Source of the DNA: Hydrogenophaga sp.
GTDB taxonomy: Bacteria; Pseudomonadota; Gammaproteobacteria; Burkholderiales; Burkholderiaceae_C
Length of the DNA: 64,000 nt
Direction of reading: 5' to 3'
NCBI RefSeq assembly: GCF_030651625.1
Contig: NZ_JAUSCF010000030.1
Span: 171,289-235,288, forward strand
Made by a program: the position numbers and the translations under genes. This document shows positions 8,998 to 17,197 of this stretch, piece after piece. The notes under the pieces are model-generated. The model was not told the origin of the DNA. It worked only from the letters and a program-made list of their open reading frames with translations, and made no database searches. The stretch's first letter is position 1. Every line of letters starts with the position of its first letter.

Positions 8998-9813
8998 TCA
9001 TATCTTCTGGTCGGGCACGAAGCCGTCGGGCACGTGCCCGGTGTAGCGCTGCTCCAGCGTGGCCTGGTACGACAGCGCGAAGCCGATGGGCGCTTCCAGT
9101 TCTTCGCTCATGTGGGCGATGAGACCCGCACAACGCGCCAGCATGGGCACGCCCTTGAGCGCATTCAGTGGAAAGCCAACGCCCAGCAGCACGGCAGGGA
9201 TGGCGGCCGACACGTTGAGCTTGAGCGGCTTGCCAATCACTTCGGGCAGCACCGCTTCCACCGCTTCGGCGATCTGAACGAAGCGTTGACCACCGCCGGC
9301 CTTCTTCGACACCGCAAACAGCGCGTCGACACGCGGATCGCGCTCCTTGTGCAGCGGGTGGCCGTAGCCGGGCACCGCCTGCTTGCGTGCCCGCCATTCC
9401 CCCACCACCGCACGAGCAGCCGCCTGCAGGTCGTCACCGTGGGCCGGTGCGGCGCGGTCGATCTCATCAAACAGGCGGCCCGCGGTTTCCGAAGCACCCA
9501 GAATGACCGAGCCGCAGCCCAGGATGCCGGCGGCCACGGCGCCCTGCAACGCATCGGGCGCGGCGGCCAGCGTCATGCGCGCGGCCTGCACGCTGGGCAC
9601 CAGGCCGTGCTCGGCAATCGCCACCAGGGTGGCGTTGAGCACCGCGCTGGCCGGTGCATCGGGCTTCTTCCCGGTGAGCAGCAGGTAGAAGTAGTCGGCG
9701 AAGTTGACCTGGCCGATCAGGTCCTGGCACAGGTCCTGGCCGCGCACCACGATGGCGTCGGCGTTGGAAGCACAAATGGCGGAATGCGGCACGGTGGCCT
9801 TGCCGATCTTCAA
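8998..9813 (-). CDS. Citryl-CoA lyase / citrate synthase-like protein
   Basis: A 271-residue protein of the citrate synthase superfamily in the short citryl-CoA-lyase-like group. The active-site region GYGHPLHKERDPR (about 148-160) and an N-terminal His (H10) are present, and the length is well below that of true citrate synthases (about 430). It probably cleaves, or reversibly condenses, a 3-hydroxyacyl-CoA with acetyl-CoA or another acyl group. The start is a TTG at 9813 with GGAGA seven bases upstream; the only ATGs are far inside the domain. It lies between the dioxygenase and CaiB genes in one operon. The true substrate is open. Confidence 0.85.
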   Translation of the reverse strand: MKIGKATVPHSAICASNADAIVVRGQDLCQDLIGQVNFADYFYLLLTGKKPDAPASAVLNATLVAIAEHGLVPSVQAARMTLAAAPDALQGAVAAGILGCGSVILGASETAGRLFDEIDRAAPAHGDDLQAAARAVVGEWRARKQAVPGYGHPLHKERDPRVDALFAVSKKAGGGQRFVQIAEAVEAVLPEVIGKPLKLNVSAAIPAVLLGVGFPLNALKGVPMLARCAGLIAHMSEELEAPIGFALSYQATLEQRYTGHVPDGFVPDQKI

Positions 9814-9858
9814 AGGAATCTCCGGTGGGTAATGGGACAGTCGGACCGACTGGGCCGG

Positions 9859-10749
9859 TCAGCTCTTCACGAGCTGGAAGTCGTAGGTGGCGCTGTGGTA
9901 CGGCTTGTCCATGACTCGACCGTCGGGCGCGGTGCCCGGGGCATGGGCCGTGAACGGCACGATCAGGCTGTTGCGCACGCCAAAGACGGCGTCGGAATCG
10001 AGGTACGGGCTGTCGGCCACGAACAGGTGGGTGGTCACGGTCTGATGACCGGGCGCGTACACCTTCATGTGGATATGACCCGGCCGGTTCGGGTGGCGGC
10101 CCATGCGGGTGAGCATCTGCCCCACCGGGCCGTCATCGGGCACCGGATAGAAGCTGGGCTTGATCGACCAGAAGCGGTAGCGGCCTTCGGCGTCGGTGTG
10201 AAAGCGTGCGCGCAGACGCATGCCCGCATCGTCACCCATCTGCATGTCGTAGACGCCTTCACCATCGCCAGACCACACGTCCATGCAGCAGTTGGCAATC
10301 GGCTTGCCTTCGGTATCGGTCACGCGGCCGTGGTAATAGGCCGGCTCGCCTGGCATGTTCTCGCCAATGTCCGCACCCAAGGGCAGTGCCGGTGCGCCTT
10401 CCCAATAGAACGGCCCCTGCACCGTGGCTTCGGTGGGCTTGCCGGTGCTGCCGCTGTGCTCAAACGCCTTGGCGGCCTTGAGCTGGTTCAGTGCCACCAC
10501 CAGCATCGAAATGCCCAGGGTGTCGGAGAGCAAGATGAACTCCTGGCGCTTGTCGTCGCACTTCTGGCCGGTGGCGGTGAGGAACATGATCGCGTTGATC
10601 CATTCTTCCTCGGTCAGCTCCACCTCACGAACGAAAGCGTGGGCGTGCTTCACCAACGCACCCATGACCCGTTTGAAGCGCGGGTCCTGGCAATCGGCCA
10701 TGCGGTCGAGCACGGCCTGGGTGATGTCTTCGGCTTCGAGTTGAGCCAT
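9859..10749 (-). CDS. Intradiol ring-cleavage dioxygenase, hydroxyquinol 1,2-dioxygenase type (copy 1)
   Basis: A 296-residue non-haem Fe(III) intradiol dioxygenase. Its N-terminal helical domain (about 1-105, with the CDDKRQEFILLSDTLG block) and beta-sandwich resemble hydroxyquinol and catechol 1,2-dioxygenases. The four iron ligands are visible: Y167, Y201 (FYPVPDDGPVG), H225 and H227 (RPGHIHMKV). Ortho-cleavage of hydroxyquinol would give maleylacetate, and the window also encodes a maleylacetate reductase (23950-25014) and PcaIJ, which supports that substrate over catechol. CCGGAGACAAAACC precedes the ATG. It leads an operon ending at the 5358 terminator and is divergent from a LysR gene. 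Confidence 0.92.
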   Translation of the reverse strand: MAQLEAEDITQAVLDRMADCQDPRFKRVMGALVKHAHAFVREVELTEEEWINAIMFLTATGQKCDDKRQEFILLSDTLGISMLVVALNQLKAAKAFEHSGSTGKPTEATVQGPFYWEGAPALPLGADIGENMPGEPAYYHGRVTDTEGKPIANCCMDVWSGDGEGVYDMQMGDDAGMRLRARFHTDAEGRYRFWSIKPSFYPVPDDGPVGQMLTRMGRHPNRPGHIHMKVYAPGHQTVTTHLFVADSPYLDSDAVFGVRNSLIVPFTAHAPGTAPDGRVMDKPYHSATYDFQLVKS

Positions 10750-10833
10750 GGTTTTGTCTCCGGCGTCTTGTTTGAAACTGGTGCCAGTCTAGGCACTGAC
10801 AAGCGGCGATGGAAGTGATGATTTTCAACAGCT

Positions 10834-10848
10834 ATGATCGATGCCATC
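10834..10848. promoter_or_regulatory. Possible LysR-type binding site in the divergent promoter
   Basis: The 123-bp space between the dioxygenase gene and the LysR gene contains TGAT-N7-ATCA, a short dyad of the kind bound by LysR regulators. It lies 25 bases before the LysR start and about 85 from the dioxygenase start. This is suggestive only. Confidence 0.3.
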
Positions 10849-10872
10849 AATACATGAATTAAGGGTTTCCCC

Positions 10873-11760
10873 TTGGAACTGCGGCATCTTCGCTACTTCG
10901 ACGCCATCGCCGAAACCCAGAATTTCACCCGCGCGGCGGAGCGTCTGCACGTCACGCAATCGACCCTTTCGCACCAGATCCGGCAACTGGAAGAAGAACT
11001 GGGTCTGGTGCTTTTCGACCGCAGTCACAAGAAGGTGGCGTTGACCGAGGCGGGTGAGATGTTGCGCAGCCATCTCATGCCCGCGTTGCAGCAGATCGAC
11101 CGCGGCCTGCAGGCGATGAGCCACCCGGCAGAAACGTTGTCGGGCGAAATCCGCATCGCCGCCACGCACAGTTTCAATACCCGGCTGGTGCCCCTGTGCG
11201 TCTCGTCGTTCCTGAGCCACCACCCGGGCATTCGGGTCAGCGTGGAAGAGCTGTCGGCCAGCCTGATCGCCAAGCGCCTGGTCAGCGGGCACCTGGAGCT
11301 GGGGGTGTCGTACCGTCCAGAAGACCGCTCGGAACTGTGGTTCGAGCCGCTCTACAACGAAGAGTTGAAGCTGGTGGTGTCCGACCGCCATCCGCTGGCC
11401 AAACGGCGACGGGTGCGCATGATCGAGCTGCACAACTGTCGCATGGTGTTGCTGCCGCGTCAGTTTTCCACCCGGCTGCTGCTGGACGACTGCTTCGAGG
11501 CCGCTGGCGCGCAACCGCTGGTGATCGCCGAGCTCAACTCCATCGCCCCGATGATCGAACTCATCCGCCAGACCGACCTGGCCGGCATCATCGCGGAGAC
11601 AGCGGTGTCGCCAGCCGCAGACCTGCGCGCGATTCCCATCGAAGACCCCACGCCCATCCGCACGCCGGGTCTGCTGTGGAAAAAGGGGGGCAACCGGTCA
11701 CCGATGGTGAAGCACATGGCTTCCCTGATCCGCCGGGCCGCCGCCGGACACGCAGGTTGA
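10873..11760 (+). CDS. LysR-family transcriptional regulator (CynR/CbbR-like)
   Basis: A 295-residue LysR regulator. The winged HTH occupies about residues 1-60 (MELRHLRYFDAIAETQNFTR, then TQSTLSHQIRQLEEELG) and a periplasmic-binding-like effector domain spans about 90-290. The start is a TTG at 10873, which fits the MELRHLRYF family N-terminus; no in-frame ATG is available. It is divergent from the dioxygenase operon (10749 to 5422) and very likely activates it in response to a pathway intermediate. It is convergent with the rutE-like gene, with only 5 bases between them. Confidence 0.92.
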   Translation: MELRHLRYFDAIAETQNFTRAAERLHVTQSTLSHQIRQLEEELGLVLFDRSHKKVALTEAGEMLRSHLMPALQQIDRGLQAMSHPAETLSGEIRIAATHSFNTRLVPLCVSSFLSHHPGIRVSVEELSASLIAKRLVSGHLELGVSYRPEDRSELWFEPLYNEELKLVVSDRHPLAKRRRVRMIELHNCRMVLLPRQFSTRLLLDDCFEAAGAQPLVIAELNSIAPMIELIRQTDLAGIIAETAVSPAADLRAIPIEDPTPIRTPGLLWKKGGNRSPMVKHMASLIRRAAAGHAG

Positions 11761-11765
11761 GCGGG

Positions 11766-12353
11766 TCAGATCACCTGACAAGCCTCTTCAAATGACAAGC
11801 GCGGATTGCGATCGAACAGCAGGCTGTCGTCGCCGTAACCCAGGTTGATCAGAAAGTTGGTTTTCCAGCGGCCATCGGGGAAAAATTCGGCGTCCACCTT
11901 GGCCAAGTCGAAACCGCTCATGGGGCCACAGTCCAGGCCCACGGCGCGCACCGCCAAAATGAAATAGGCACCGCCCAGCGTGCCGTTGCGGGTGGCGGTG
12001 GCGCTGGCCAGCGCGGGGTTGGCCTCGAAGTTTTCCTTCGCGCCTTCGCGATGCCACACCTTGGGCATGAATTCAAAAAACCTGGTGTCGGTGGCCACGA
12101 TCACGGTGACCGGCGCTGTGCGCGTCTTGTCCAGATTGCCCGGCATCATCGCCGGCAGCAGGCGCTCGCGGGCGGGCTGAGAGTTCAGGAACACATAGCG
12201 GGTGGGCTGAGTGTTCATGGAGGTGGGGGCCAGCGCGGCCAGTTCGTACACGCGTTGCAGCAGCTCGGGCGCCACTGGCTTGTCGGTGAAGCCATTAGCG
12301 GTGCGCGCCTTCAGGAACAGGGTGTCGAGAGCTGCGGTGTCGATGGGATTCAT
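11766..12353 (-). CDS. rutE: Malonic semialdehyde reductase RutE / nitroreductase-family protein
   Basis: A 195-residue FMN-dependent nitroreductase-family enzyme of the RutE/HadB group. The N-terminal LFLKARTANGF, PTSMNTQPTRYVF, LDCGPMSGFD and the C-terminal NLGYGDDSLLFDRNPRLSFEEACQ closely match E. coli RutE, which reduces malonic semialdehyde in pyrimidine degradation. No other rut genes are near. It is the last gene of the operon that begins with dioxygenase copy 2, so its actual job may be reduction of a quinone, an enal or a semialdehyde from an aromatic substrate. The rutE name rests on family resemblance. Confidence 0.8.
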   Translation of the reverse strand: MNPIDTAALDTLFLKARTANGFTDKPVAPELLQRVYELAALAPTSMNTQPTRYVFLNSQPARERLLPAMMPGNLDKTRTAPVTVIVATDTRFFEFMPKVWHREGAKENFEANPALASATATRNGTLGGAYFILAVRAVGLDCGPMSGFDLAKVDAEFFPDGRWKTNFLINLGYGDDSLLFDRNPRLSFEEACQVI

Positions 12354-12365
12354 TGAAAGGGCCTT

Positions 12366-12665
12366 TCAGGGGATGTAGTCAACTTGGTGCCGGGTGATGC
12401 GCAGGCCTTCCAGCGCCTGCCTCACACGGGTGTGTTCGGGGTGAATGGCGTATTCGGCCAGTGCCTGCAGCGATTCGAATTCGGAGTACAGCACCACGTC
12501 GCACGCGTAGTCGACATGGCTCTGGTCGATACCGATCTCGAGCTTGAGCAGACCGGGGATGCGGTAGCGAATGCCTTCAAAGGCGGCCTTGATGCACAAG
12601 GCATTGCGTTGCCGCTCTGCCGCATCAATGCCCAGAACGTTCCACATCACGATGTGTTTGATCAT
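12366..12665 (-). CDS. Dabb (stress-response A/B barrel) domain protein
   Basis: A 99-residue single-domain protein of the Dabb ferredoxin-like fold: MIKHIVMWNV at the start, a central helix, and YAIHPEHTRVRQ near the end, which is the family HP-x-H segment. The frame continues upstream into the next gene, but ATG 12665 gives the normal domain start. Members range from plant stress proteins to small aromatic-polyketide and aromatic-acid pathway proteins. Its place between the YciI-like and RutE-like genes of the dioxygenase operon suggests an accessory role on a ring compound. No catalytic role can be assigned. Confidence 0.85.
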   Translation of the reverse strand: MIKHIVMWNVLGIDAAERQRNALCIKAAFEGIRYRIPGLLKLEIGIDQSHVDYACDVVLYSEFESLQALAEYAIHPEHTRVRQALEGLRITRHQVDYIP

Positions 12666-12673
12666 GGGGTCAC

Positions 12674-12979
12674 TCAGGCGGCGGGAGGGAAACCGGCCTT
12701 CTGGGGCCAGAGGTTCTGGAAGGCATGCACCTGCACGCTGGCGTACAGGCCGGCCCGGGTGAAGGGTTCGCCAGCCTGCCATTGCAGGGCGGCTTCGCGG
12801 CTATCGAAGTCGATCGCGAGCACGCTGCCCACCATGGTGGCGCCGTCGTCCGACAGCAGCGGTCCGGCGAAGGCGATGCGATCGGCCACAGCGCCCAGAT
12901 AGGCCTTGTGCTCCGGGCGCATGCGCTGGCGCAACGCCTGGCCATCGGGTTTGTCGAGCAGGTGAAAAACGTAGATCAT
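12674..12979 (-). CDS. YciI-family protein, possibly TftG-like
   Basis: A 101-residue YciI-superfamily protein: MIYVFHLLDKPD, then RPEHKAYL with the conserved His (H24), AGPLLSDDG, and a C-terminal FTRAGLYASVQVHAFQ. Known members include TftG, the 5-chlorohydroxyquinol dehydrochlorinase that acts beside a hydroxyquinol dioxygenase in 2,4,5-T degradation. Here too the gene is in the operon of a hydroxyquinol-type dioxygenase. A dehydrohalogenase or quinone-handling role is therefore plausible but inferred from context, since YciI proteins have varied or unknown functions. Confidence 0.85.
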   Translation of the reverse strand: MIYVFHLLDKPDGQALRQRMRPEHKAYLGAVADRIAFAGPLLSDDGATMVGSVLAIDFDSREAALQWQAGEPFTRAGLYASVQVHAFQNLWPQKAGFPPAA

Positions 12980-13021
12980 GGTTTCAGCATCGGTGAGGGT
13001 TGTGCAGGAATTTCCTGTGCA

Positions 13022-14341
13022 TCACATGCGGGCCAGCCAGGTGGACAAGCCGGGAAACACCGCCAGGATGAACAGGGCCAGCACCATCACCATCACGAAG
13101 GGGAAGGTGCCGGCGAAGATGTCGCGGATGGTGATGGAAGGGTTGTTGAGCGCGCTCTTCACCGTGTAGACCGACACCCCGAATGGCGGCGTGAGCAGGC
13201 CGATCTCCACCGCCAGCACGGTGAGCACGCCGAACCAGATCAGGTCCATGTTGAAGGCTGCGGCGATCGGCAGCACGATCGGCAGCATGATCAGCATGAT
13301 GGACACCGAATCGATGATGCAGCCCAGCAGCACCACGATCACGATGTAGGCGAACAGGAACGCCCACGGACCCAGGCCCATCTGGGTGATGCTCTCGGTG
13401 ATGGCCGCAGGCATGCCGGTCATGGCCAGCATGCGACTGTAAAGCGAAGCCGCCGCAATCAGGAACAGCACCGCCACCGACACATAGCCGGTCTCGGTCA
13501 GCACGCTCCACAGTTTGCGCCAGGTGAGGCGCCGGCGAATGATGGCGATCAGGAAAGCACCCGCTGCACCCACGGCCCCGGCCTCGGTGGGCGTGAAGAA
13601 GCCGCTGTACAACCCCCCAAGCACCAGCACCACCAGCAGCAGGATGGGCACGAACTTCACCGCCGCGGTGGCCAGGGTTTCGGTCTCCACGTCGGCATCG
13701 GCCTTCTGCACCCCGCCCTGGAAGATCTTGCTCGGGAACACGTACGCGAACACCAGGATCAGCGTGGCGAACATGGCCGCAAGCATGATGCCGGGAATGA
13801 TGCCGGCGAGGAACATGCGGCCGATGGACTCTTCCGCGATCACGCCGTAGATGATCATCAGCAGCGAGGGCGGAATCAGCATGCCCAGCACCGATGATCC
13901 CGCCACCACACCCACCGAGAAGCGCGGCGTGTAGCCATGGCGGATCATCTCGGGAACGGCCACCTTGGTGAATACCGAAGCCGACGCGATGGAGATGCCG
14001 GTGATGGCGGCGAACACCGCGTTCGCGCCCACGGTGGCCAGACCCAGCCCGCCGCGCAAGCGGCGCAGCAGCCACTGGAACACATCGAACGTGTCTCGCC
14101 CGACCCCCGACACACTGACGAACATGCCCATCAGCACGAACAGCGGTACCACGCCAAACAGGTAGTCGCGGATCGCGTCGTTGGCCGCCGCACCCACGAA
14201 GCGGGCGGCGATTTCCGGGGAACGGATGACCCAGACCGCCGCGAAGGACGTGACGATCAGCGCGATGCCGATGTGCATGCCCAGGATGATGAGAACCAGC
14301 ATGGCACCGATGGCCATGAAGCCCAGCGTGAGATCGCTCAT
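13022..14341 (-). CDS. TRAP transporter large permease, DctM type
   Basis: A 439-residue integral membrane protein with about 12 hydrophobic segments in the DctM/ion-transporter superfamily. GITGISIASASVFTKVAVPEM and GVVAGSSVLGMLIPPS are the family's conserved loops, and GVLTVLAVEIGLLTPPFG is near the C-terminus. It forms the Na+-coupled transport channel of a TRAP system with the DctQ gene just upstream (4-base ATGA overlap) and the DctP gene at 15073. It belongs to the dioxygenase copy 2 operon, so it probably imports an acid that feeds the ring-cleavage route. Confidence 0.95.
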   Translation of the reverse strand: MSDLTLGFMAIGAMLVLIILGMHIGIALIVTSFAAVWVIRSPEIAARFVGAAANDAIRDYLFGVVPLFVLMGMFVSVSGVGRDTFDVFQWLLRRLRGGLGLATVGANAVFAAITGISIASASVFTKVAVPEMIRHGYTPRFSVGVVAGSSVLGMLIPPSLLMIIYGVIAEESIGRMFLAGIIPGIMLAAMFATLILVFAYVFPSKIFQGGVQKADADVETETLATAAVKFVPILLLVVLVLGGLYSGFFTPTEAGAVGAAGAFLIAIIRRRLTWRKLWSVLTETGYVSVAVLFLIAAASLYSRMLAMTGMPAAITESITQMGLGPWAFLFAYIVIVVLLGCIIDSVSIMLIMLPIVLPIAAAFNMDLIWFGVLTVLAVEIGLLTPPFGVSVYTVKSALNNPSITIRDIFAGTFPFVMVMVLALFILAVFPGLSTWLARM

Positions 14342-14907
14342 CGGGACGCTCCCCTCGCCGGCGCCTGTGCGCTGCTGCGCAGGTCGTGCCAGGCCAGCAG
14401 CGCGTACTGGAGCGCTGCCAGTCCGGCACCCAGAACGACCACGAAGCGCATCGGCCAGGTGGGGAAGGTGAACACGCCTTCAATGCCCAGAAATTCACTG
14501 TTCGTCCACGACCGCACGGCGATCGGCCAGGTGGCGTAGGCGATGAGACCGCAGGCGAAGATGCCGACCATCGAGAACAGTGCCCGCAGCCGCAACGCGG
14601 TGCGCGGGTGGCTGAGCAGGAACGGGTCCAGGAACAGGTCCGCCCGGCTCATGCGCCCGTGGCGCAGCGTGCTGGGCAGTTGCAGGAACACGATGATGAT
14701 GATGGAAGCCGCGACCATCTCGGCCACGCCGTCGATGGGCTGGTTGAAGGCGTTGCGCATGAACACGTCGGCGCACATCAGCAGCATCACCGCCGCAATC
14801 ACCAGCGACCCTGCCCCGTTGAGACCGTCCACCAGGTGCCCGAACGGGCTGCTCGGCGTCGTCGGCGGCGGCCCCTCATCGAGATTGGTATTGGCTTCGT
14901 AACTCAT
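14338..14907 (-). CDS. TRAP transporter small permease, DctQ type
   Basis: A 189-residue membrane protein with four hydrophobic helices, including GSLVIAAVMLLMCADVFMRN, VAEMVAASIIIIVFLQLPS and MRFVVVLGAGLAALQYALL. Together with the DRxxxN-like and small-protein layout this is typical of DctQ, which couples the receptor to DctM. ATG 14907 (MSYEANT) is preferred over a TTG ten codons earlier, although no strong ribosome site is seen. Its stop overlaps the DctM start. A repeat copy separates it from the receptor gene upstream. Confidence 0.9.
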   Translation of the reverse strand: MSYEANTNLDEGPPPTTPSSPFGHLVDGLNGAGSLVIAAVMLLMCADVFMRNAFNQPIDGVAEMVAASIIIIVFLQLPSTLRHGRMSRADLFLDPFLLSHPRTALRLRALFSMVGIFACGLIAYATWPIAVRSWTNSEFLGIEGVFTFPTWPMRFVVVLGAGLAALQYALLAWHDLRSSAQAPARGASR

Positions 14908-14992
14908 AAGGCAAGGCCCAGGAAAAGCAAAAATCAAACAGCGAGGGTCTGCAGGAAACTTGATGCGCAGGCGAACAGGCCCGCAAACTCCA

Positions 14993-15074
14993 GGGTCACC
15001 GCGGAACCGGCTTTGCCGGGCCGCTGGTGACGCCCCCCTTTAGGGGGGTGACGCCGCAGGCGGCGCGGGGGGTT
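14993..15074 (-). repeat. Dispersed GC-rich intergenic repeat
   Basis: Minus orientation: ACCGCGGAACCGGCTTTGCC and GGGCCGCTGGTGACG, then CCCCCCTTTAGGGGGG and GACGCCGCAGGCGGCG. It lies between the DctP and DctQ genes and touches the end of dctP. Its CCCCCCTTTAGGGGGG hairpin may separate receptor and permease expression levels. Confidence 0.75.
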
Positions 15075-16170
15075 ACAACGCTTTGTCCCAGTCGCGCAGC
15101 GGCTTCGCACCACGCTTGCGCAGTTCTTCCATGTAGGTCTTCACGATCTGGGCGGCCGGTCCCCGTGCCGCATTGGTGCGTGCCCAGTCGGCGGCAATGT
15201 CGGGCATGGTGCTGGCCCATTTTTCGCGCTCGCCAGGTGCCATGGGGGCCACCTTCACCGGCACGCTCTGGTTCGCGCCCTGCGTCTGGATCGACTGCAG
15301 GGCGGCTTCGTAGCGCTGCATGAGCGTGTCGCCCAGGGTCTTGGAATACATCAGCCCCACCTCCTTGACGATCTTCTGCACGTCGGGCGGCAGCGCGCCA
15401 AAGCTGTCCTTGTTCATGGCCATGCCACCGTTGTACAGCGCACCGATGTCCACTGTGGTCACATAGGGCGCCACCTCGTAGATCTTGTTGGGCAGGATGC
15501 CGGTGGCGATCGAGATCGTGCCCTCACTCACACCGGTCTGGATGTCGGTGTAATAGCTGGTGAGCGAGCCGTCCACCGGTACCGCACCCGAGCCGCGCAA
15601 CCAGGTGCCCACCGCACCGGGGGCAGAAATCTTTTTGCCAGCCAGGTCGGCGTAGGTGGTGATCGGCGTCTTGGTGAACAAATGGTAGGTGTCCACGCCA
15701 CTGGCACCCAGGAACACCACGTTGTTGCGGTCCCACTCGGCCTTGAGCGCGGGCACCTTTTCGTTCATTTCATTGGCCACTTCAAGAATGGTGCGCAGGT
15801 CGCCGGTGGCAAATGGCGTCACGGTGGCGAACTGGGTGAGCGGCATCTTGGCGGACTCCAGGTTGGCGAACACCCAGCCGATGTCGGCAATGCCCGACCC
15901 CACGCTGGTGAGCGTGGCGTTCATCTTGTAGAGCTGGCCGCCATAAGCCTCTCTCCACTCGATTTTGTAGCCCTTGTTCAGCGCCTCCACGCGTTTGGTG
16001 ACTTCAGGGATGAACAGGGTGCTCATCAGTCCCACCCAGGGCAAGGTGGCCGGGTGGCTGGAAGCAACGGTCAACCTGAACGTTTGCTGTGCGTTGGCAG
16101 CAGAGTGAAATCCTGCTGCCATCAGGGCCGTGGCCAGTGCGGTGGTCACGAAAGTGCGCTTCTTCATCAT
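15073..16170 (-). CDS. TRAP transporter substrate-binding protein, DctP type
   Basis: A 365-residue periplasmic receptor with a signal peptide (about 1-27, ending ANAQQ). The DctP-type features are LTVASSHP, WREAYGGQLYKMNATL, IADIGWVFANLESAKMP and ADLAGKKISAPG. It is clearly paralogous to the receptor at 5422 over its whole length. CAGGAGACAACACC precedes the ATG. With DctQ and DctM downstream it makes a complete TRAP system, placed right after dioxygenase copy 2. The ligand is probably an organic acid connected to that pathway; the sequence does not identify it. Confidence 0.94.
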   Translation of the reverse strand: MMKKRTFVTTALATALMAAGFHSAANAQQTFRLTVASSHPATLPWVGLMSTLFIPEVTKRVEALNKGYKIEWREAYGGQLYKMNATLTSVGSGIADIGWVFANLESAKMPLTQFATVTPFATGDLRTILEVANEMNEKVPALKAEWDRNNVVFLGASGVDTYHLFTKTPITTYADLAGKKISAPGAVGTWLRGSGAVPVDGSLTSYYTDIQTGVSEGTISIATGILPNKIYEVAPYVTTVDIGALYNGGMAMNKDSFGALPPDVQKIVKEVGLMYSKTLGDTLMQRYEAALQSIQTQGANQSVPVKVAPMAPGEREKWASTMPDIAADWARTNAARGPAAQIVKTYMEELRKRGAKPLRDWDKAL

Positions 16171-16198
16171 GGTGTTGTCTCCTGTTGTGTTGGCCAGG

Positions 16199-17077
16199 TC
16201 AGGCCGCGGGTGAGGCTTCGGTCGATCGGGTGAGGGGTGGGGTCTGTGCGGGCACAGGGTTCAAGACGAAATCGAAATCCAGGCTGAAACCGCCGTCCGG
16301 CTGCTGCACCCAGTCGGCCACCAGTGACTGGCGCACGCCGAACACAGCATCAGAATCGAGGTAGGGATCGCCGTTGCGAAACACATGGGTTACCAGCGTC
16401 TGGAAGCCCTCGGCCTGGATGCGGAAATGCAGGTGCGCCGGCCGCCACGGATGGCGCCTGGTGGCGCGCAGCATCTCACCCACCGGGCCGTCGACGGGAA
16501 TCGGGTAGGGCTCAGCCACCACACTCTGGAAGTGAAAGCGGCCATCTGCTCCGCTGCGCAGAACACCCCGGCCCTGCGCGTGCTTCAGGTCATCACGCTG
16601 TACGTCGTACTTGCCTTCGGCGTCGGCCTGCCACACGTCGATCACCGCATCCACCACGGGCGTGCCATCCAGCGCGCGCACGCTGCCACGCACGGTGCAG
16701 GGCTGGCCGGGTGCGCCATTGGCCACGTCGGCCCCATGATCGAAATGCGGCGCACCTTCCACATGGAACGGGCCGAACACCGTGGCCTCGGTGCAGCCTT
16801 TGGGCTTGTCGTTGTTCAGGGCCACGGTGAGCATGGACAGGCCCAGCGTGTCGGACAGCAGAATGAATTCCTGGCGCTGATCGTCGCAGGTGTGGCCCAC
16901 GCGGGTGAGAAAGTCGATGCCGTAAGCCCACTCGGCCTCGGTGAGCTTGACCTCGCGGGCGAACGCGTGCAAGTGCTGCACAAGGCTGGTCAGCACCTGC
17001 TTCAGGCGAGGGTCCGGTGTCTGGGCCAGGCGGGCGATCACCGCCTGCGTGATGTTGTACTGATCGAGGTTGCGCAC
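16199..17077 (-). CDS. Intradiol ring-cleavage dioxygenase, hydroxyquinol 1,2-dioxygenase type (copy 2)
   Basis: A 292-residue paralogue of the 9859 dioxygenase, with the same two-domain layout and the CDDQRQEFILLSDTLG block. Iron ligands are Y157, Y191 (PYPIPVDGPVG), H215 and H217 (RPAHLHFRI). Residues around the cleft differ from copy 1 (for example a shorter segment after about residue 90), so the two may prefer different substituted hydroxyquinols or catechols. The start is a GTG at 17077 preceded by CAGGAGACAAAG; the frame runs on upstream without a better start. First gene of an operon with the TRAP genes and the YciI, Dabb and RutE-like genes, divergent from a LysR gene. Confidence 0.92.
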   Translation of the reverse strand: MRNLDQYNITQAVIARLAQTPDPRLKQVLTSLVQHLHAFAREVKLTEAEWAYGIDFLTRVGHTCDDQRQEFILLSDTLGLSMLTVALNNDKPKGCTEATVFGPFHVEGAPHFDHGADVANGAPGQPCTVRGSVRALDGTPVVDAVIDVWQADAEGKYDVQRDDLKHAQGRGVLRSGADGRFHFQSVVAEPYPIPVDGPVGEMLRATRRHPWRPAHLHFRIQAEGFQTLVTHVFRNGDPYLDSDAVFGVRQSLVADWVQQPDGGFSLDFDFVLNPVPAQTPPLTRSTEASPAA

Positions 17078-17090
17078 CTTTGTCTCCTGC

Positions 17091-17108
17091 AGGCGGCGCA
17101 GGCCGCCT
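17091..17108 (-). promoter_or_regulatory. Hairpin abutting the ribosome site of dioxygenase copy 2
   Basis: On the minus strand AGGCGGC, a 4-base CTGC loop and GCCGCCT form a perfect 7-bp GC stem that ends two bases before the AGGAG of the dioxygenase gene. In the mRNA it could limit ribosome access or act as an RNA-stability element. It could also be a chance GC-rich dyad. Confidence 0.4.
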
Positions 17109-17197
17109 GGTGAGATCACAATGTAGGTCGCAGGGCACAGAAAGAGAATGCCGGGGGCTGAAAAGACTTTTCCGGCACGTGAAACAAAGAGACAACG

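Noticed and set aside
8032..10818. A 928-codon open frame on the plus strand
   Set aside because: It is antisense to the CaiB, lyase and dioxygenase genes, which have clear motifs and ribosome sites. High GC keeps the third frame open; the translation is low-complexity and rich in His, Arg, Gly and Val.
11766..12353. A full pyrimidine (rut) degradation operon
   Set aside because: Only the RutE-like protein is present; no RutA, B, C, D or F genes are near, so the pathway is not claimed.
12984..14498. A 504-codon frame overlapping DctM on the same strand
   Set aside because: It is Arg/His-rich and frame-shifted relative to the DctM gene, which has the proper membrane segments.
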